Positions 1-5,452 of a stretch of 8,986 nucleotides of DNA are shown piece by piece (within the stretch, counting starts at the first letter, position 1; the number at the start of each line of letters is the position of its first letter). Below the pieces are notes generated by a model. It did not search any database. It was not told where the DNA came from and saw only the letters and a list, made by a program, of their open reading frames with translations. A program made the position numbers and the translations under genes. The stretch covers positions 1 to 8,986 of the forward strand of contig JARYMO010000050.1 of the NCBI GenBank assembly GCA_029907055.1, read 5' to 3'. This DNA comes from Syntrophomonadaceae bacterium (lineage in GTDB: Bacteria; Bacillota; Syntrophomonadia; Syntrophomonadales; Syntrophothermaceae).

Positions 1-1084
1 GGGCGGTGGCGGCCTCACGCGCGCCGGCAGCCACCTCTGCCGGGGAACGCCGGCTGGCCGCCGCTGCCTGCTGCACCGCCTGTTCCCAGGTGAGGAGGCG
101 GGTATCGGTGTCCGGGGCGATGCCGCGCAGCGCCTCCTCCACTGCTGCCGACAATACGGGCAGGAGGTCCACCGGCTGGCACCGGGCGCTGACCAGGTTG
201 AAGCAGGCGGCGGCAGCCTCGGCGGTCTGCAGGTCGTAGGCCCGCTTGCGGTCCCGCACCTGCAGGCAGAGGGGAGGGGATACGCCGGCGCCGCAGGCGC
301 GCGCCACCTGGGGGCTGTCCTCTAGCACCTCCACCACCCGCGTCACCATACGTACCGCGCTCAGTCCGCGTGCTGCCCCGGCGTGGCCGCTGACGCCCCG
401 GCAGTACACCACGGCCAGCATCTTGCCGGCGCTCCCGTGGTAGAGGGCGGGCGCGGCGGTCAACCCTCCTCCTGCCAGGCAGGGCTCGCAGCAGATGGCG
501 GCGGTGAACGGCGGACCCTGCTGGTGCAGGCGGGCCAGGTGAGGGAGTGCGGCCGTCATGCCCAGCGATTCGGCTTCTTCGTCGGGCACCGCCAGCAGCA
601 CCACCCGGCCCCGCCACTGGGAGCGGTGCGTGGCCAGCCAGCGCACCGCCTCCAGCTGCAGTGCCAGCCCGAACTTCATGTCCAGCACCCCGCGTCCCCA
701 CAGGAAGCGCCCGCTCTCCAGGTCGGCCTGCACGGCCCCGGGCAGGTCGAGCCCAGCCAGTGCGGCAGGAAGGCGGCGGGGCTGGAAGGCCCAAGGCTGC
801 AGGGCGCCGTAGTCCCGGGCCGAAACCACGTCGTAGTGGCCGAGCAGCAGCACCGCGTGCCCGCCGGGCCGCGGCGAGTCGAGGACCGCCATCACCGCCT
901 GTCGGGCCCACGCATCCCCGGGCACCGGCAGCAGGCGCAGCGCTCCGCCCGCCTTCCGGAACTCGCCGCCTTCCTCCAGCAGTTGCCGCAGGAGGGGGAC
1001 CATGGCGGCCTCCCCCGGCGTCCGCGATACGCTCGCTACCTCCGCCATCCGCACCGTGTCGTGCAACAGCCGTTCCGTGTCCAC
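1..1084 (-). CDS. M20-family metallopeptidase, RocB-like (3' end outside window)
   Basis: The first 361 codons of a zinc-dependent amidohydrolase or peptidase of clan MH are visible; the C-terminus lies beyond base 1. I see the M20 metal-site motifs in order: GHYDVV (residues 82-87, His83 and Asp85), GRGVLDMK (130-137, Asp135 as bridging ligand), PDEE (167-170, catalytic Glu169 and ligand Glu170) and CCEP (Glu200). His234 sits where M20 enzymes carry the dimerisation-domain histidine. The DLESG...GRGVLDMK stretch and the later YDLQT...FFNL segment resemble the RocB 'arginine utilization' subgroup, usually about 550 residues long, whose exact substrate is not well established. The last metal-ligand His should lie in the missing part. 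The GTG start is chosen because a GGGGGG-rich purine tract lies 7 bases upstream and a promoter about 40 bases upstream. It is a separate unit from the Vor operon, as terminator-like hairpins lie between. A link to arginine or peptide catabolism is inference. Confidence 0.82.
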   Translation of the reverse strand, partial: MDTERLLHDTVRMAEVASVSRTPGEAAMVPLLRQLLEEGGEFRKAGGALRLLPVPGDAWARQAVMAVLDSPRPGGHAVLLLGHYDVVSARDYGALQPWAFQPRRLPAALAGLDLPGAVQADLESGRFLWGRGVLDMKFGLALQLEAVRWLATHRSQWRGRVVLLAVPDEEAESLGMTAALPHLARLHQQGPPFTAAICCEPCLAGGGLTAAPALYHGSAGKMLAVVYCRGVSGHAGAARGLSAVRMVTRVVEVLEDSPQVARACGAGVSPPLCLQVRDRKRAYDLQTAEAAAACFNLVSARCQPVDLLPVLSAAVEEALRGIAPDTDTRLLTWEQAVQQAAAASRRSPAEVAAGAREAATA

Positions 1085-1122
1085 CTTTCTGCCCCCCGCG
1101 TGATCCCGTGTCTGCTGTCTCC

Positions 1123-1151
1123 AGTGTACGCGGCGGGGAGCACACGGGCAA
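1123..1151 (-). promoter_or_regulatory. Candidate sigma-A-type promoter for the M20 peptidase gene
   Basis: On the minus strand TTGCCC (1151-1146) is followed after exactly 17 bases by TACACT (1128-1123). Each hexamer matches the vegetative consensus at 4 of 6 positions. Predicted transcription start is near 1116, leaving a leader of about 32 bases before the GTG at 1084. The -35 lies inside the outer degenerate repeat copy. Spacing and position are the support; no experiment is available. Confidence 0.5.
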
Positions 1152-1152
1152 C

Positions 1153-1193
1153 GCGCGGGGAAGCAAAGGCGGTGAACCCTGCCGGCAGGTCAG
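1153..1193 (-). repeat. Degenerate repeat R, copy B
   Basis: This stretch aligns with 1283-1325 at roughly three-quarters identity by eye. Shared blocks are GCGCGG at the left, GGTGGCGAA versus GGCGGTGAA in the middle, and CCCTGCCGG with AGGTC at the right. Both copies are preceded by a CGGGCA block. In this copy the internal hairpin is decayed. The copies are 130 bases apart, and each is followed about 97 bases later by a GCGYCCCC element, so the duplicated unit is probably the whole ~130-bp block. Confidence 0.5.
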
Positions 1194-1240
1194 CCCCGGA
1201 CAGGGGGAGGAAGAGCGATCCGGGGCGGGCACTGCAGAAG

Positions 1241-1276
1241 GAAACGAAAAGCGCGCCCCCTTATTGGAGGGGCGCG
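1241..1276 (-). terminator. Rho-independent terminator, likely for the Vor operon
   Basis: Read on the minus strand, an 8-bp perfect GC stem (CGCGCCCC, 1276-1269, pairing with GGGGCGCG, 1259-1252) with a 9-base loop is followed by C then TTTTCGTTTC (1250-1241). This is the best intrinsic terminator between the gamma-subunit gene (stop at 1518) and the M20 gene promoter. It also resembles the short GTCCCC repeats upstream of it (AAAG-GCG-CCCCCTT), so it may be a divergent member of that repeat family acting as a terminator. Confidence 0.58.
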
Positions 1277-1282
1277 GGCAGA

Positions 1283-1325
1283 GCGCGGAAAGGCAGGGGT
1301 GGCGAACCCCTGCCGGAAGGTCGGA
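1283..1325 (-). repeat. Degenerate repeat R, copy A
   Basis: This is the better preserved partner of the copy at 1153-1193. It contains the perfect inverted repeat described separately at 1289-1314. The flank continues to resemble copy B to the right: GGTC, a G-rich tract, then AGAGCG, then an A-rich stretch leading into GCGTCCCC at 1379. No coding potential is evident. Confidence 0.5.
1289..1314 (-). terminator. Strong hairpin with short T tract, possible terminator
   Basis: GGCAGGGGT (minus strand 1314-1306) pairs perfectly over 9 bp with ACCCCTGCC (1300-1292) across a 5-base loop, followed by TTT then CCGCG. The stem is strong but the T tract is only three long, so it could be a weak terminator, an mRNA-stabilising hairpin or a mobile-repeat arm. 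Confidence 0.45.
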
Positions 1326-1372
1326 GTCGGGTATGGAGGGCCGCCAGAGCGCCCGCAACCCGCGGGGGAACC

Positions 1373-1500
1373 AGAAATGCGTCCCCTGGTGTTTCAAAGC
1401 GGTGAAACAAGAAGAGCGTCCCCTTGTTTCAAGGGTGAAACGAAAAGAGCGTCCCCTTGTTTCAGGGTGAAAAGAAAAGAGCGTCCCCTTGTTTCAGGGC
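1373..1500 (-). repeat. Cluster of four GCGTCCCC repeats
   Basis: On the plus strand GCGTCCCC recurs at 1379, 1416, 1449 and 1481 (intervals 37, 33 and 32). The last three units share the core AAGAGCGTCCCCTTGTTTCA, followed by GGGTGAAA in the first two of them and GGGCG in the last; the first unit is diverged (CCCCTGGTGTTTCAAAG). On the minus strand each unit can fold, e.g. CCCTTG-AAA-CAAGGG at 1435-1421, and is followed by a T-rich CTCTTTTC or CTTCTTG. The cluster starts 18 bases past the stop codon of the gamma-subunit gene, so it would lie in the 3' end of the Vor operon transcript. There are no unique spacers, so this is not a CRISPR. GTCCCC-type intergenic repeats are known to me from clostridial genomes, but I cannot name the family with certainty. 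Confidence 0.8.
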
Positions 1501-1517
1501 GTGCCCGTCAGGGGCGG

Positions 1518-2087
1518 TCAGGCGATGGAGGCCTGGCGCACGGCCCGCTGCTGGCGGATGAACTGCCGGCCTGCCTCCATGGCCGCCATGTTGAGTGCCA
1601 TCTTGTCCAGGTACTTGCCCTTGAAGGTCTTGACCAGGTAGTTGTAGGTGCCGCTGGGGTCGACGGCATCGGTCGCTTCCAGCAGCGCTCCCAGCACCAC
1701 CATGTTGGAACCGCGGGGCAGTCCTGCCTCGGCCGCCAGTTCTGCGGCTGGAATGAAGTAGGAGGTGATGTCCGTGCGCTTGGTGTCGCGGTGCACCAGC
1801 GAGCCGTTGATGAGCAGGATGCCACCGGGCCTCACTACCGGCTCGAACTTGAGCAGCGAGGCCTGGTTCATCACCACCACCACCCCCGGGTCCGACACCA
1901 GGGGAGAGCTGATCTCCCGGTCGGAGAGGGTCACCAGGCAGTTGGCGGTGCCGCCGCGCATCTCGGCTCCGTAGGAGGGCACGTAGGAGACCTTCTTGCC
2001 TTCTGCGATGCCGGCATAGGCCAGGAACAGGCCCATGGTCAGCACTCCCTGTCCACCGAACCCTGCCAGCAAGAACTCCTTCTTCAT
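1518..2087 (-). CDS. 2-oxoacid:ferredoxin oxidoreductase, gamma subunit
   Basis: This 189-residue protein is the gamma (POR/KorC-type) subunit of a thiamine-dependent 2-oxoacid:ferredoxin oxidoreductase. The N-terminal GFGGQGVLTMG (residues 9-19) and the SYGAEMRGG segment (about 38-46) are hallmarks of the family, and the length matches (usually 170-190). The subunit contributes to the CoA-side part of the complex. The start is secure: GGAAGGAG lies 7 bases upstream and the ATG overlaps the beta-subunit stop in an ATGA, which implies translational coupling. It is the last gene of a five-gene operon; repeats and terminator-like hairpins follow directly. Substrate cannot be read from this subunit alone: 2-oxoglutarate and branched-chain 2-oxoacid enzymes share it. 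Confidence 0.93.
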   Translation of the reverse strand: MKKEFLLAGFGGQGVLTMGLFLAYAGIAEGKKVSYVPSYGAEMRGGTANCLVTLSDREISSPLVSDPGVVVVMNQASLLKFEPVVRPGGILLINGSLVHRDTKRTDITSYFIPAAELAAEAGLPRGSNMVVLGALLEATDAVDPSGTYNYLVKTFKGKYLDKMALNMAAMEAGRQFIRQQRAVRQASIA

Positions 2088-2830
2088 GCTTTCACTCCTT
2101 CCGGCACCTTGAACTCACCCAGCGGGTAGGTCGGCAGCATCTTCTCCTCCACGAACTTCAGCGCTTCCAGAGGGGCCAACCCCCAGTTGGTGGGGCAGGC
2201 GGAGAGCACCTCCACCAGGCTGAAGCCCAACCCCTGCATCTGCACCTCGAAGGCCTTGCGGATGGCCTTCTTGGCCCGCACCACCTGCGCGGGATTGAAC
2301 AGCGCCACCCGGGTGACGTAGGCCGCCCCCTCCAGGGTCGCCAGCATTTCGGACACCCGGAAGGGGAAGCCCTGCTCGCGCCCGCGGCCGCGGGGGCTGG
2401 TGGTGGTGACCTGGCCGGTCAGGGTGGTGGGCGCCATCTGGCCGCCAGTCATTCCGTACAGGGTGTTGTTGACGAAGATAACGGTGATGTTCTCTCCTCG
2501 CACCGCGGAGTGGACCATCTCGGTGGTGCCGATGGCGGCCAGGTCACCGTCGCCCTGGTAGGTGAACACCAGGTGGTCGGGCAACACCCGCTTCACGCCG
2601 GTCGCCACCGCCGGGGCGCGGCCGTGCGAGGGACCGATGCCGTCGAAGTTGAAGTACTCGTAGGCGAACACGCCGCAACCGACCGATCCCACCCCTACCG
2701 TCTTCTCGACCATGCCCATCTCTTCTACCACCTCGGCCACCAGCCGGTGGGCGATGCCGTGGTTGCAGCCCGGGCAGAAGTGCCAGGGCCGGTCCAGCAG
2801 GGTGGAAGGGCGCTGATATCCCTTAGCCAT
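2084..2830 (-). CDS. 2-oxoacid:ferredoxin oxidoreductase, TPP-binding beta subunit
   Basis: This 248-residue subunit (KorB/VorA type) holds thiamine diphosphate and a [4Fe-4S] cluster. I see CPGCNHG (19-25, two cluster cysteines), a further Cys52 in GSVGCGVF, and a C-terminal SACPTNWG cysteine, as expected for four cluster ligands. The TPP motif runs from GDGD (93-96) to VNN (120-122), with NNTLYGMTGGQ after it. I place the start at the ATG at 2830 rather than the in-frame start at 2881: GGGAGGTG lies 10 bases upstream, the protein then begins MAKGYQRP close to the cluster motif as in relatives, and the 17 extra residues would be encoded inside the alpha-gene 3' end. The gene overlaps the alpha stop by 8 bases and the gamma start by 4. 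It forms the active site together with the alpha subunit and passes electrons to ferredoxin. Confidence 0.93.
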   Translation of the reverse strand: MAKGYQRPSTLLDRPWHFCPGCNHGIAHRLVAEVVEEMGMVEKTVGVGSVGCGVFAYEYFNFDGIGPSHGRAPAVATGVKRVLPDHLVFTYQGDGDLAAIGTTEMVHSAVRGENITVIFVNNTLYGMTGGQMAPTTLTGQVTTTSPRGRGREQGFPFRVSEMLATLEGAAYVTRVALFNPAQVVRAKKAIRKAFEVQMQGLGFSLVEVLSACPTNWGLAPLEALKFVEEKMLPTYPLGEFKVPEGVKA

Positions 2831-3893
2831 TGACCAGTTGCACCTCCCTGGCTTCCTTGCGGATCCGCTCGAAGATTTCATCCGGGTTGGGCACCAGGCC
2901 GATGCGGTTGAACAGTGTCACCGGTACCCTGCCCTGGATGGCCAGCCGCACGTCCTCCACCATCTGGCCCATGCTGATCTCTGCCGCCATCACCAACCGG
3001 GCCTGGCTCGCTGCTTCGCGCAGGGCGGCAGCGGGGAACGGCCACAGGGTGACGGGGCGGAACAGGCCGGCCCGGATGCCGTGCTCGCGCGCCATCTCCA
3101 CCGCCGCGCGGGCCACCCGGCTCATGATGCCGAAGGCCACTACCACGATGTCGGCGTCCTCCGTCAGGTACTGCACGCTGCGCTGCTCGTTGCGCTCTAT
3201 CTCGGCATACTTGGCGAACAGCCGTTGGCAGTGCTGTTCCAGCTTGTCGGCCGGCAGGTACAGAGTGTGGACGATGTTGGGGCCGCGGCCGCCTTTCATG
3301 CCGGTGGTCGCCCAGGGGCGATGAACCGGATAGGGTTCGGTGTCGGGGAGCACAACTGGCTCCATCATCTGGCCCATCATGGCGTCACCGAACACCATGA
3401 CCGGCGTGCGGTACTTCTCGGCCAGCTCGAAGGCCAGCACGGTGTGATCGATGAGTTCCTGCACCGAGGACGGCGCCAGCACCACCAGCCGGTAGTCGCC
3501 GTGGCCGCCGCCCTTGACGGACTGGAAGTAGTCGGCCTGCGAGGGGTGAATGCCGCCCAGGCCGGGGGCCCCGCGCATGATGTTCACCAGCACCGCCGGC
3601 AGCTGCGCCGAGGCGATGTACGAAATGCCCTCCTGCATGAGCGAGATGCCCGGGCTGGAGGAGGCGGTCATGACGCGCGCTCCCGCGGAGGCTGCCCCGA
3701 ACACCATGTTGATGGCCGATACCTCACTCTCTGCCTGCACGTAGGCTCCCCCGACTTCAGGCAGGCGGCGCGCCAGTTGTTCCAGCACCTCCGATTGCGG
3801 GGTGATGGGGTACCCGAAAAAGTAGCGGCAGCCAGCGGCAATCGCCGCCTCGGCCACGGCTTCGTTGCCCTTCATCAGGATTGGCTCGCTCAT
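2823..3893 (-). CDS. vorB: 2-oxoacid:ferredoxin oxidoreductase, alpha subunit (VorB-type)
   Basis: This 356-residue alpha subunit carries pyrimidine-binding domain I of the oxidoreductase. Diagnostic segments are GYPITPQSE (27-35, including the threonine conserved in this enzyme superfamily), QAESEVSAINM (53-63), TASSSPGISL (76-85), MRGAPGLGG (106-114) and GGGHGDY (128-134). The opening MKGNEAVAEAAI and the overall pattern are typical of proteins annotated as VorB, 3-methyl-2-oxobutanoate dehydrogenase (ferredoxin), in anaerobic Bacillota. The enzyme converts a branched-chain 2-oxoacid plus CoA to acyl-CoA, CO2 and reduced ferredoxin; the exact substrate remains an inference from the family, and 2-oxoglutarate is the main alternative. 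The ATG at 3893 is preferred over an in-frame start at 3965: GGAAGGTGG lies about 7 bases upstream and the ATG overlaps the ferredoxin stop as ATGA. Confidence 0.92.
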   Translation of the reverse strand: MSEPILMKGNEAVAEAAIAAGCRYFFGYPITPQSEVLEQLARRLPEVGGAYVQAESEVSAINMVFGAASAGARVMTASSSPGISLMQEGISYIASAQLPAVLVNIMRGAPGLGGIHPSQADYFQSVKGGGHGDYRLVVLAPSSVQELIDHTVLAFELAEKYRTPVMVFGDAMMGQMMEPVVLPDTEPYPVHRPWATTGMKGGRGPNIVHTLYLPADKLEQHCQRLFAKYAEIERNEQRSVQYLTEDADIVVVAFGIMSRVARAAVEMAREHGIRAGLFRPVTLWPFPAAALREAASQARLVMAAEISMGQMVEDVRLAIQGRVPVTLFNRIGLVPNPDEIFERIRKEAREVQLVNG

Positions 3894-4105
3894 GCTGCAC
3901 CACCTTCCAGGACCTCGATGACCACGTGGGGGCACATCAAGGCGCAGATGCCACACCCGTTGCACCTGGCCGCATCGGTAACCGTGGCCGGGTTGTAGCC
4001 CTGGTCGTTGGTGTGCGCGGCCAGGGCGATGATCTTGCGCGGGCAGAAGGCCACGCAGAAACCACAGCCCTTGCAGTACTGCTCCAGAAACTTCACCTGG
4101 AACAC
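3890..4105 (-). CDS. 2x[4Fe-4S] ferredoxin, delta subunit of the 2-oxoacid oxidoreductase
   Basis: This 71-residue protein has two bacterial-ferredoxin motifs, CKGCGFCVAFCP (residues 11-22) and CNGCGICALMCP (about 48-59), each able to hold a [4Fe-4S] cluster. It is the KorD/VorD-type delta subunit that moves electrons from the beta subunit to free ferredoxin. Start is GTG; GGAGG sits 11 bases upstream, which is rather far, and no better in-frame start exists. The RBS lies just after the stop of the P-loop NTPase gene (17-base gap), and the stop overlaps the vorB ATG. The gene order delta-alpha-beta-gamma is the usual one for four-subunit Vor/Kor complexes. Confidence 0.92.
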   Translation of the reverse strand: MFQVKFLEQYCKGCGFCVAFCPRKIIALAAHTNDQGYNPATVTDAARCNGCGICALMCPHVVIEVLEGGAA

Positions 4106-4122
4106 CCGTTATCCTACCTCCT

Positions 4123-4848
4123 CTAGTCCAGCGTCTGCTCCAGCCAGGGTGGGGAAAGGTAGATCTCCAGCGGCATCACCGGCACCTGCAGTTCCGTGGC
4201 CAGGTCCACCTGCCACTCGTCCAGGAAACGTCGGCGCACCGTCAGTCCCAGTACCGGCAACCCCAGGAGCCGGGCGGCCTCCACCACCACCGCGTGACCC
4301 CGCCGCACCACGTCCAACGTGGTGTGCGGTCCCAGGTTGGGATTGCTCTCCAGCCATCTCAGGGCCAACCGCGACCGCTCCTGGATGCCGGCGGCCATGG
4401 CCGCGATGGCCCGGGCGGTGCGGGTGAAGGGCCGGTAGGGGTTCACCACCATGATGCCGTCGTAGTCAAATCCCTCCAGGTCCGGGGCCAGCCCGCCCAA
4501 GGCAGTGGCCCCCATCTCGTCGCCGCCTACATCGAGGACCAGCCGGACAGCGGGATTACGGATGAGCGCAGCAACGCCGGGTCCGTAGATGGGCAGGTCC
4601 GCGTAGGCCAGGTCCCCCGGGGGGACCACCGCCCGCACCCCGTGCGACTCCAGCAGTGCGCGTGCCTCGCGGGTGCGAAAGTACGGGTTGACGATGTCAA
4701 GGTCCACCAGGGCGACCTCCCGGGCCGATGCCGCCGGCGCTCCCGCGGCCAGGCGCAGGGCAAGATTCAGCGAGAACTCGCTCTTGCCGCTGCCGAAACT
4801 GCCGGTCACGACGATGATGCGTCCCAACCGTGACTCGAGGGAGTCCAT
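4123..4848 (-). CDS. SIMIBI-like P-loop NTPase leading the Vor operon, role unknown
   Basis: This 241-residue soluble protein has a clear Walker A, GSFGSGKS (residues 16-23, Lys22), after a hydrophobic strand; a conserved-looking VDLDIVNPYF (48-57), similar in position to the switch I region of MinD/ParA/CobQ-type ATPases; and a Walker B-like LVLDVGGDE (103-111). Later segments VVNPYRPFT (134-142) and SNPNLGPHTT (168-177) could form base-recognition loops. No DNA-binding domain or membrane segment is visible. From memory, similar P-loop proteins precede 2-oxoacid oxidoreductase genes in other anaerobic Bacillota; no function is established to my knowledge. Assembly, cluster loading or regulation of the complex would be guesses. 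The ATG at 4848 is chosen because GGAG lies 7 bases and GGGAGG about 16 bases upstream; an in-frame extension to 5211 would cross the promoter and terminator. Confidence 0.82.
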   Translation of the reverse strand: MDSLESRLGRIIVVTGSFGSGKSEFSLNLALRLAAGAPAASAREVALVDLDIVNPYFRTREARALLESHGVRAVVPPGDLAYADLPIYGPGVAALIRNPAVRLVLDVGGDEMGATALGGLAPDLEGFDYDGIMVVNPYRPFTRTARAIAAMAAGIQERSRLALRWLESNPNLGPHTTLDVVRRGHAVVVEAARLLGLPVLGLTVRRRFLDEWQVDLATELQVPVMPLEIYLSPPWLEQTLD

Positions 4849-4903
4849 GCAGCCGCTCCGCTCCTCCCTGCCATCAGGTGTCCCGGTGGTCAGACCAGTC
4901 AAC

Positions 4904-4915
4904 ATTGTATACATT
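4904..4915. promoter_or_regulatory. Near-palindrome over the transcription start, possible operator
   Basis: TGTATACA (4906-4913) is an 8-base palindrome within ATTGTATACATT, which is one mismatch from a perfect 12-base palindrome. It abuts the -10 hexamer and covers the predicted start site of the Vor operon. TTGTATACAA-like sites are typical operators for FadR-type GntR regulators, but no such regulator is encoded in this window. Assignment as an operator is inference. Confidence 0.3.
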
Positions 4916-4937
4916 ATAGCAAAGCAGATCCGGTCAA
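4913..4937 (-). promoter_or_regulatory. Extended -10 promoter for the P-loop NTPase-Vor operon
   Basis: The minus strand reads TGC-TATAAT (4921-4913), a perfect extended -10 element. TTGACC lies at 4937-4932 but with only a 13-base spacer, so a classical -35 contact is doubtful; the extended -10 could act alone. Transcription would begin near 4906, giving a leader of about 58 bases before the ATG at 4848. It is the only convincing promoter in front of the five-gene operon. Confidence 0.65.
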
Positions 4938-4968
4938 AAAAGGCCGCCGGAGCGAAAAAGCAGCCGGC
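4936..4968 (-). terminator. Possible intrinsic terminator upstream of the Vor promoter
   Basis: On the minus strand GCCGG (4968-4964) pairs with CCGGC (4950-4946), with a smaller GC pair nested inside, then GGCC and TTTTTT (4941-4936). The stem is short and interrupted and the T run follows after four bases, so efficiency is uncertain. The T run overlaps the -35 area of the Vor promoter. It would insulate the operon from read-through out of the small-gene unit upstream. Confidence 0.35.
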
Positions 4969-5092
4969 AATTGAGAAAAATTGAACATGAAGCGGTAAAC
5001 AGGAAAGAATTGGAGGCTTGACGGCCCTGGCGCCATGCACGTGATGCAGCGCTGCAGGCGGGCCTGGGGCGGGCGCCTGCATACGGCCGCAC

Positions 5093-5128
5093 AAAAAGCC
5101 CGTCCCCTGCAACGCACAGGTGACGGGC
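5093..5128 (-). terminator. Rho-independent terminator of the small membrane-protein gene
   Basis: On the minus strand a 12-bp stem with one mismatch (GCCCGTCACCTG at 5128-5117 against CAGGGGACGGGC at 5109-5098) encloses a 7-base loop and is followed at once by TTTTTGTG (5097-5090). This is the most canonical intrinsic terminator in the window. It lies 130 bases beyond the stop of the 27-codon gene. The plus-strand form, AAAAAGCCCGTCCCCTG, recalls the AAAAGAGCGTCCCCTTG repeats at 1443-1500. Confidence 0.8.
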
Positions 5129-5149
5129 GGGCCGACAAATTGACCATGA

Positions 5150-5171
5150 TCCCCTGCGCCGGAACAGGGGA
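5150..5171. repeat. GTCCCC-type hairpin
   Basis: TCCCCTG (5150-5156) pairs with CAGGGGA (5165-5171) over 7 bp with an 8-base loop. It lies 21 bases from the terminator stem and is not followed by a T run on either strand. It belongs by composition with the other CCCCTG/CAGGGG hairpins of the window (5098-5128 and 5453-5482). Confidence 0.5.
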
Positions 5172-5258
5172 CGAGTCCAGCAAGGCAGGCAACAGCGGCC
5201 GTCCACGGCAACGGTGCTGCCGAATGTAGGAGGCGGCGGGAAGCCTGTCCGCGCCGCT

Positions 5259-5342
5259 TCAGGTGGTCTGCTTGAAGTAGTCGAGGTACAGGTAGACGGT
5301 CCAGACCGCGATGATGGTAGCCAGGATGACGCGCAGCACCAT
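5259..5342 (-). CDS. 27-residue single-span membrane protein, unknown function
   Basis: The 27-codon frame runs from ATG (5342) to TGA (5259-5261). The protein is hydrophobic from residues 2 to 20, with Arg4 near the start, VWTVYLYL in the middle and a polar tail DYFKQTT: one complete transmembrane helix with aromatic residues at its end and no extra domain. Evidence that it is a real gene is the context: a TTGACT-17-GATAAT promoter 42 bases upstream, a purine-rich GAGAGGGGGAAG RBS about 7 bases before the ATG, and a canonical terminator downstream. GTG at codon 2 is an alternative start. It is divergent from ytfI. I do not recognise the family. It may be a small regulatory membrane peptide or a spore-related one; a type I toxin is less likely because no antisense RNA is evident. 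It is easily missed because it is so short. Confidence 0.72.
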   Translation of the reverse strand: MVLRVILATIIAVWTVYLYLDYFKQTT

Positions 5343-5383
5343 GCTTCTTCCCCCTCTCCCCCGGCCTGCGTCCTCGTACCTAA

Positions 5384-5412
5384 ATTATCGGACAATATGG
5401 GCATAAAGTCAA
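5384..5412 (-). promoter_or_regulatory. Sigma-A-type promoter for the 27-residue protein
   Basis: On the minus strand TTGACT (5412-5407, 5 of 6 to consensus) is followed after exactly 17 bases by GATAAT (5389-5384, 5 of 6). This is the best -35/-10 pair in the window, inside an AT-rich island in otherwise GC-rich DNA. Predicted start is near 5377, leaving a leader of about 35 bases that contains the RBS. Confidence 0.75.
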
Positions 5413-5452
5413 ATATATTGTGATAAATCGTGCCTGCGGTCGCGGTGGCACT

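Larger units (their letters stand above)
4849..5258. other. Non-coding stretch between the Vor operon and the small membrane-protein gene
   Basis: Besides the promoter, the possible operator and the terminators listed separately, it holds an inverted repeat GCAGGCG/CGCCTGC (5054-5060 and 5074-5080), a CAATT/AATTG pair around a GAGAAA centre (4968-4983), and an A/T-rich patch at 4969-5012. A plus-strand ORF at 5035-5229 has no RBS, lies across two hairpins and has no recognisable features, so I do not call it. No RNA gene is recognisable. Confidence 0.5.

Noticed and set aside
15..1397. 460-codon minus-strand ORF
   Set aside because: It is out of frame with the M20 gene, which shows all catalytic motifs in another frame; the product is Arg/Gly/Pro-rich low complexity and its start lies in the repeat block.
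383..1405. 340-codon plus-strand ORF
   Set aside because: Antisense of the M20 gene, His/Arg/Gln-rich without any domain; a by-product of high GC.
1373..1500. CRISPR array
   Set aside because: Units of 32-37 bases are directly adjacent with no unique spacers and no cas genes nearby.
2838..3998. 386-codon plus-strand ORF
   Set aside because: Antisense of vorB and part of the ferredoxin gene; His/Gln-rich without motifs.
4849..5211. N-terminal extension of the P-loop NTPase to 5211
   Set aside because: It would run across the extended -10 promoter and two terminator-like hairpins; the extra residues look random and the ATG at 4848 has an RBS.
5035..5229. 64-codon plus-strand ORF
   Set aside because: No suitably spaced RBS, overlaps the minus-strand terminator and hairpins, composition like random GC-rich sequence.
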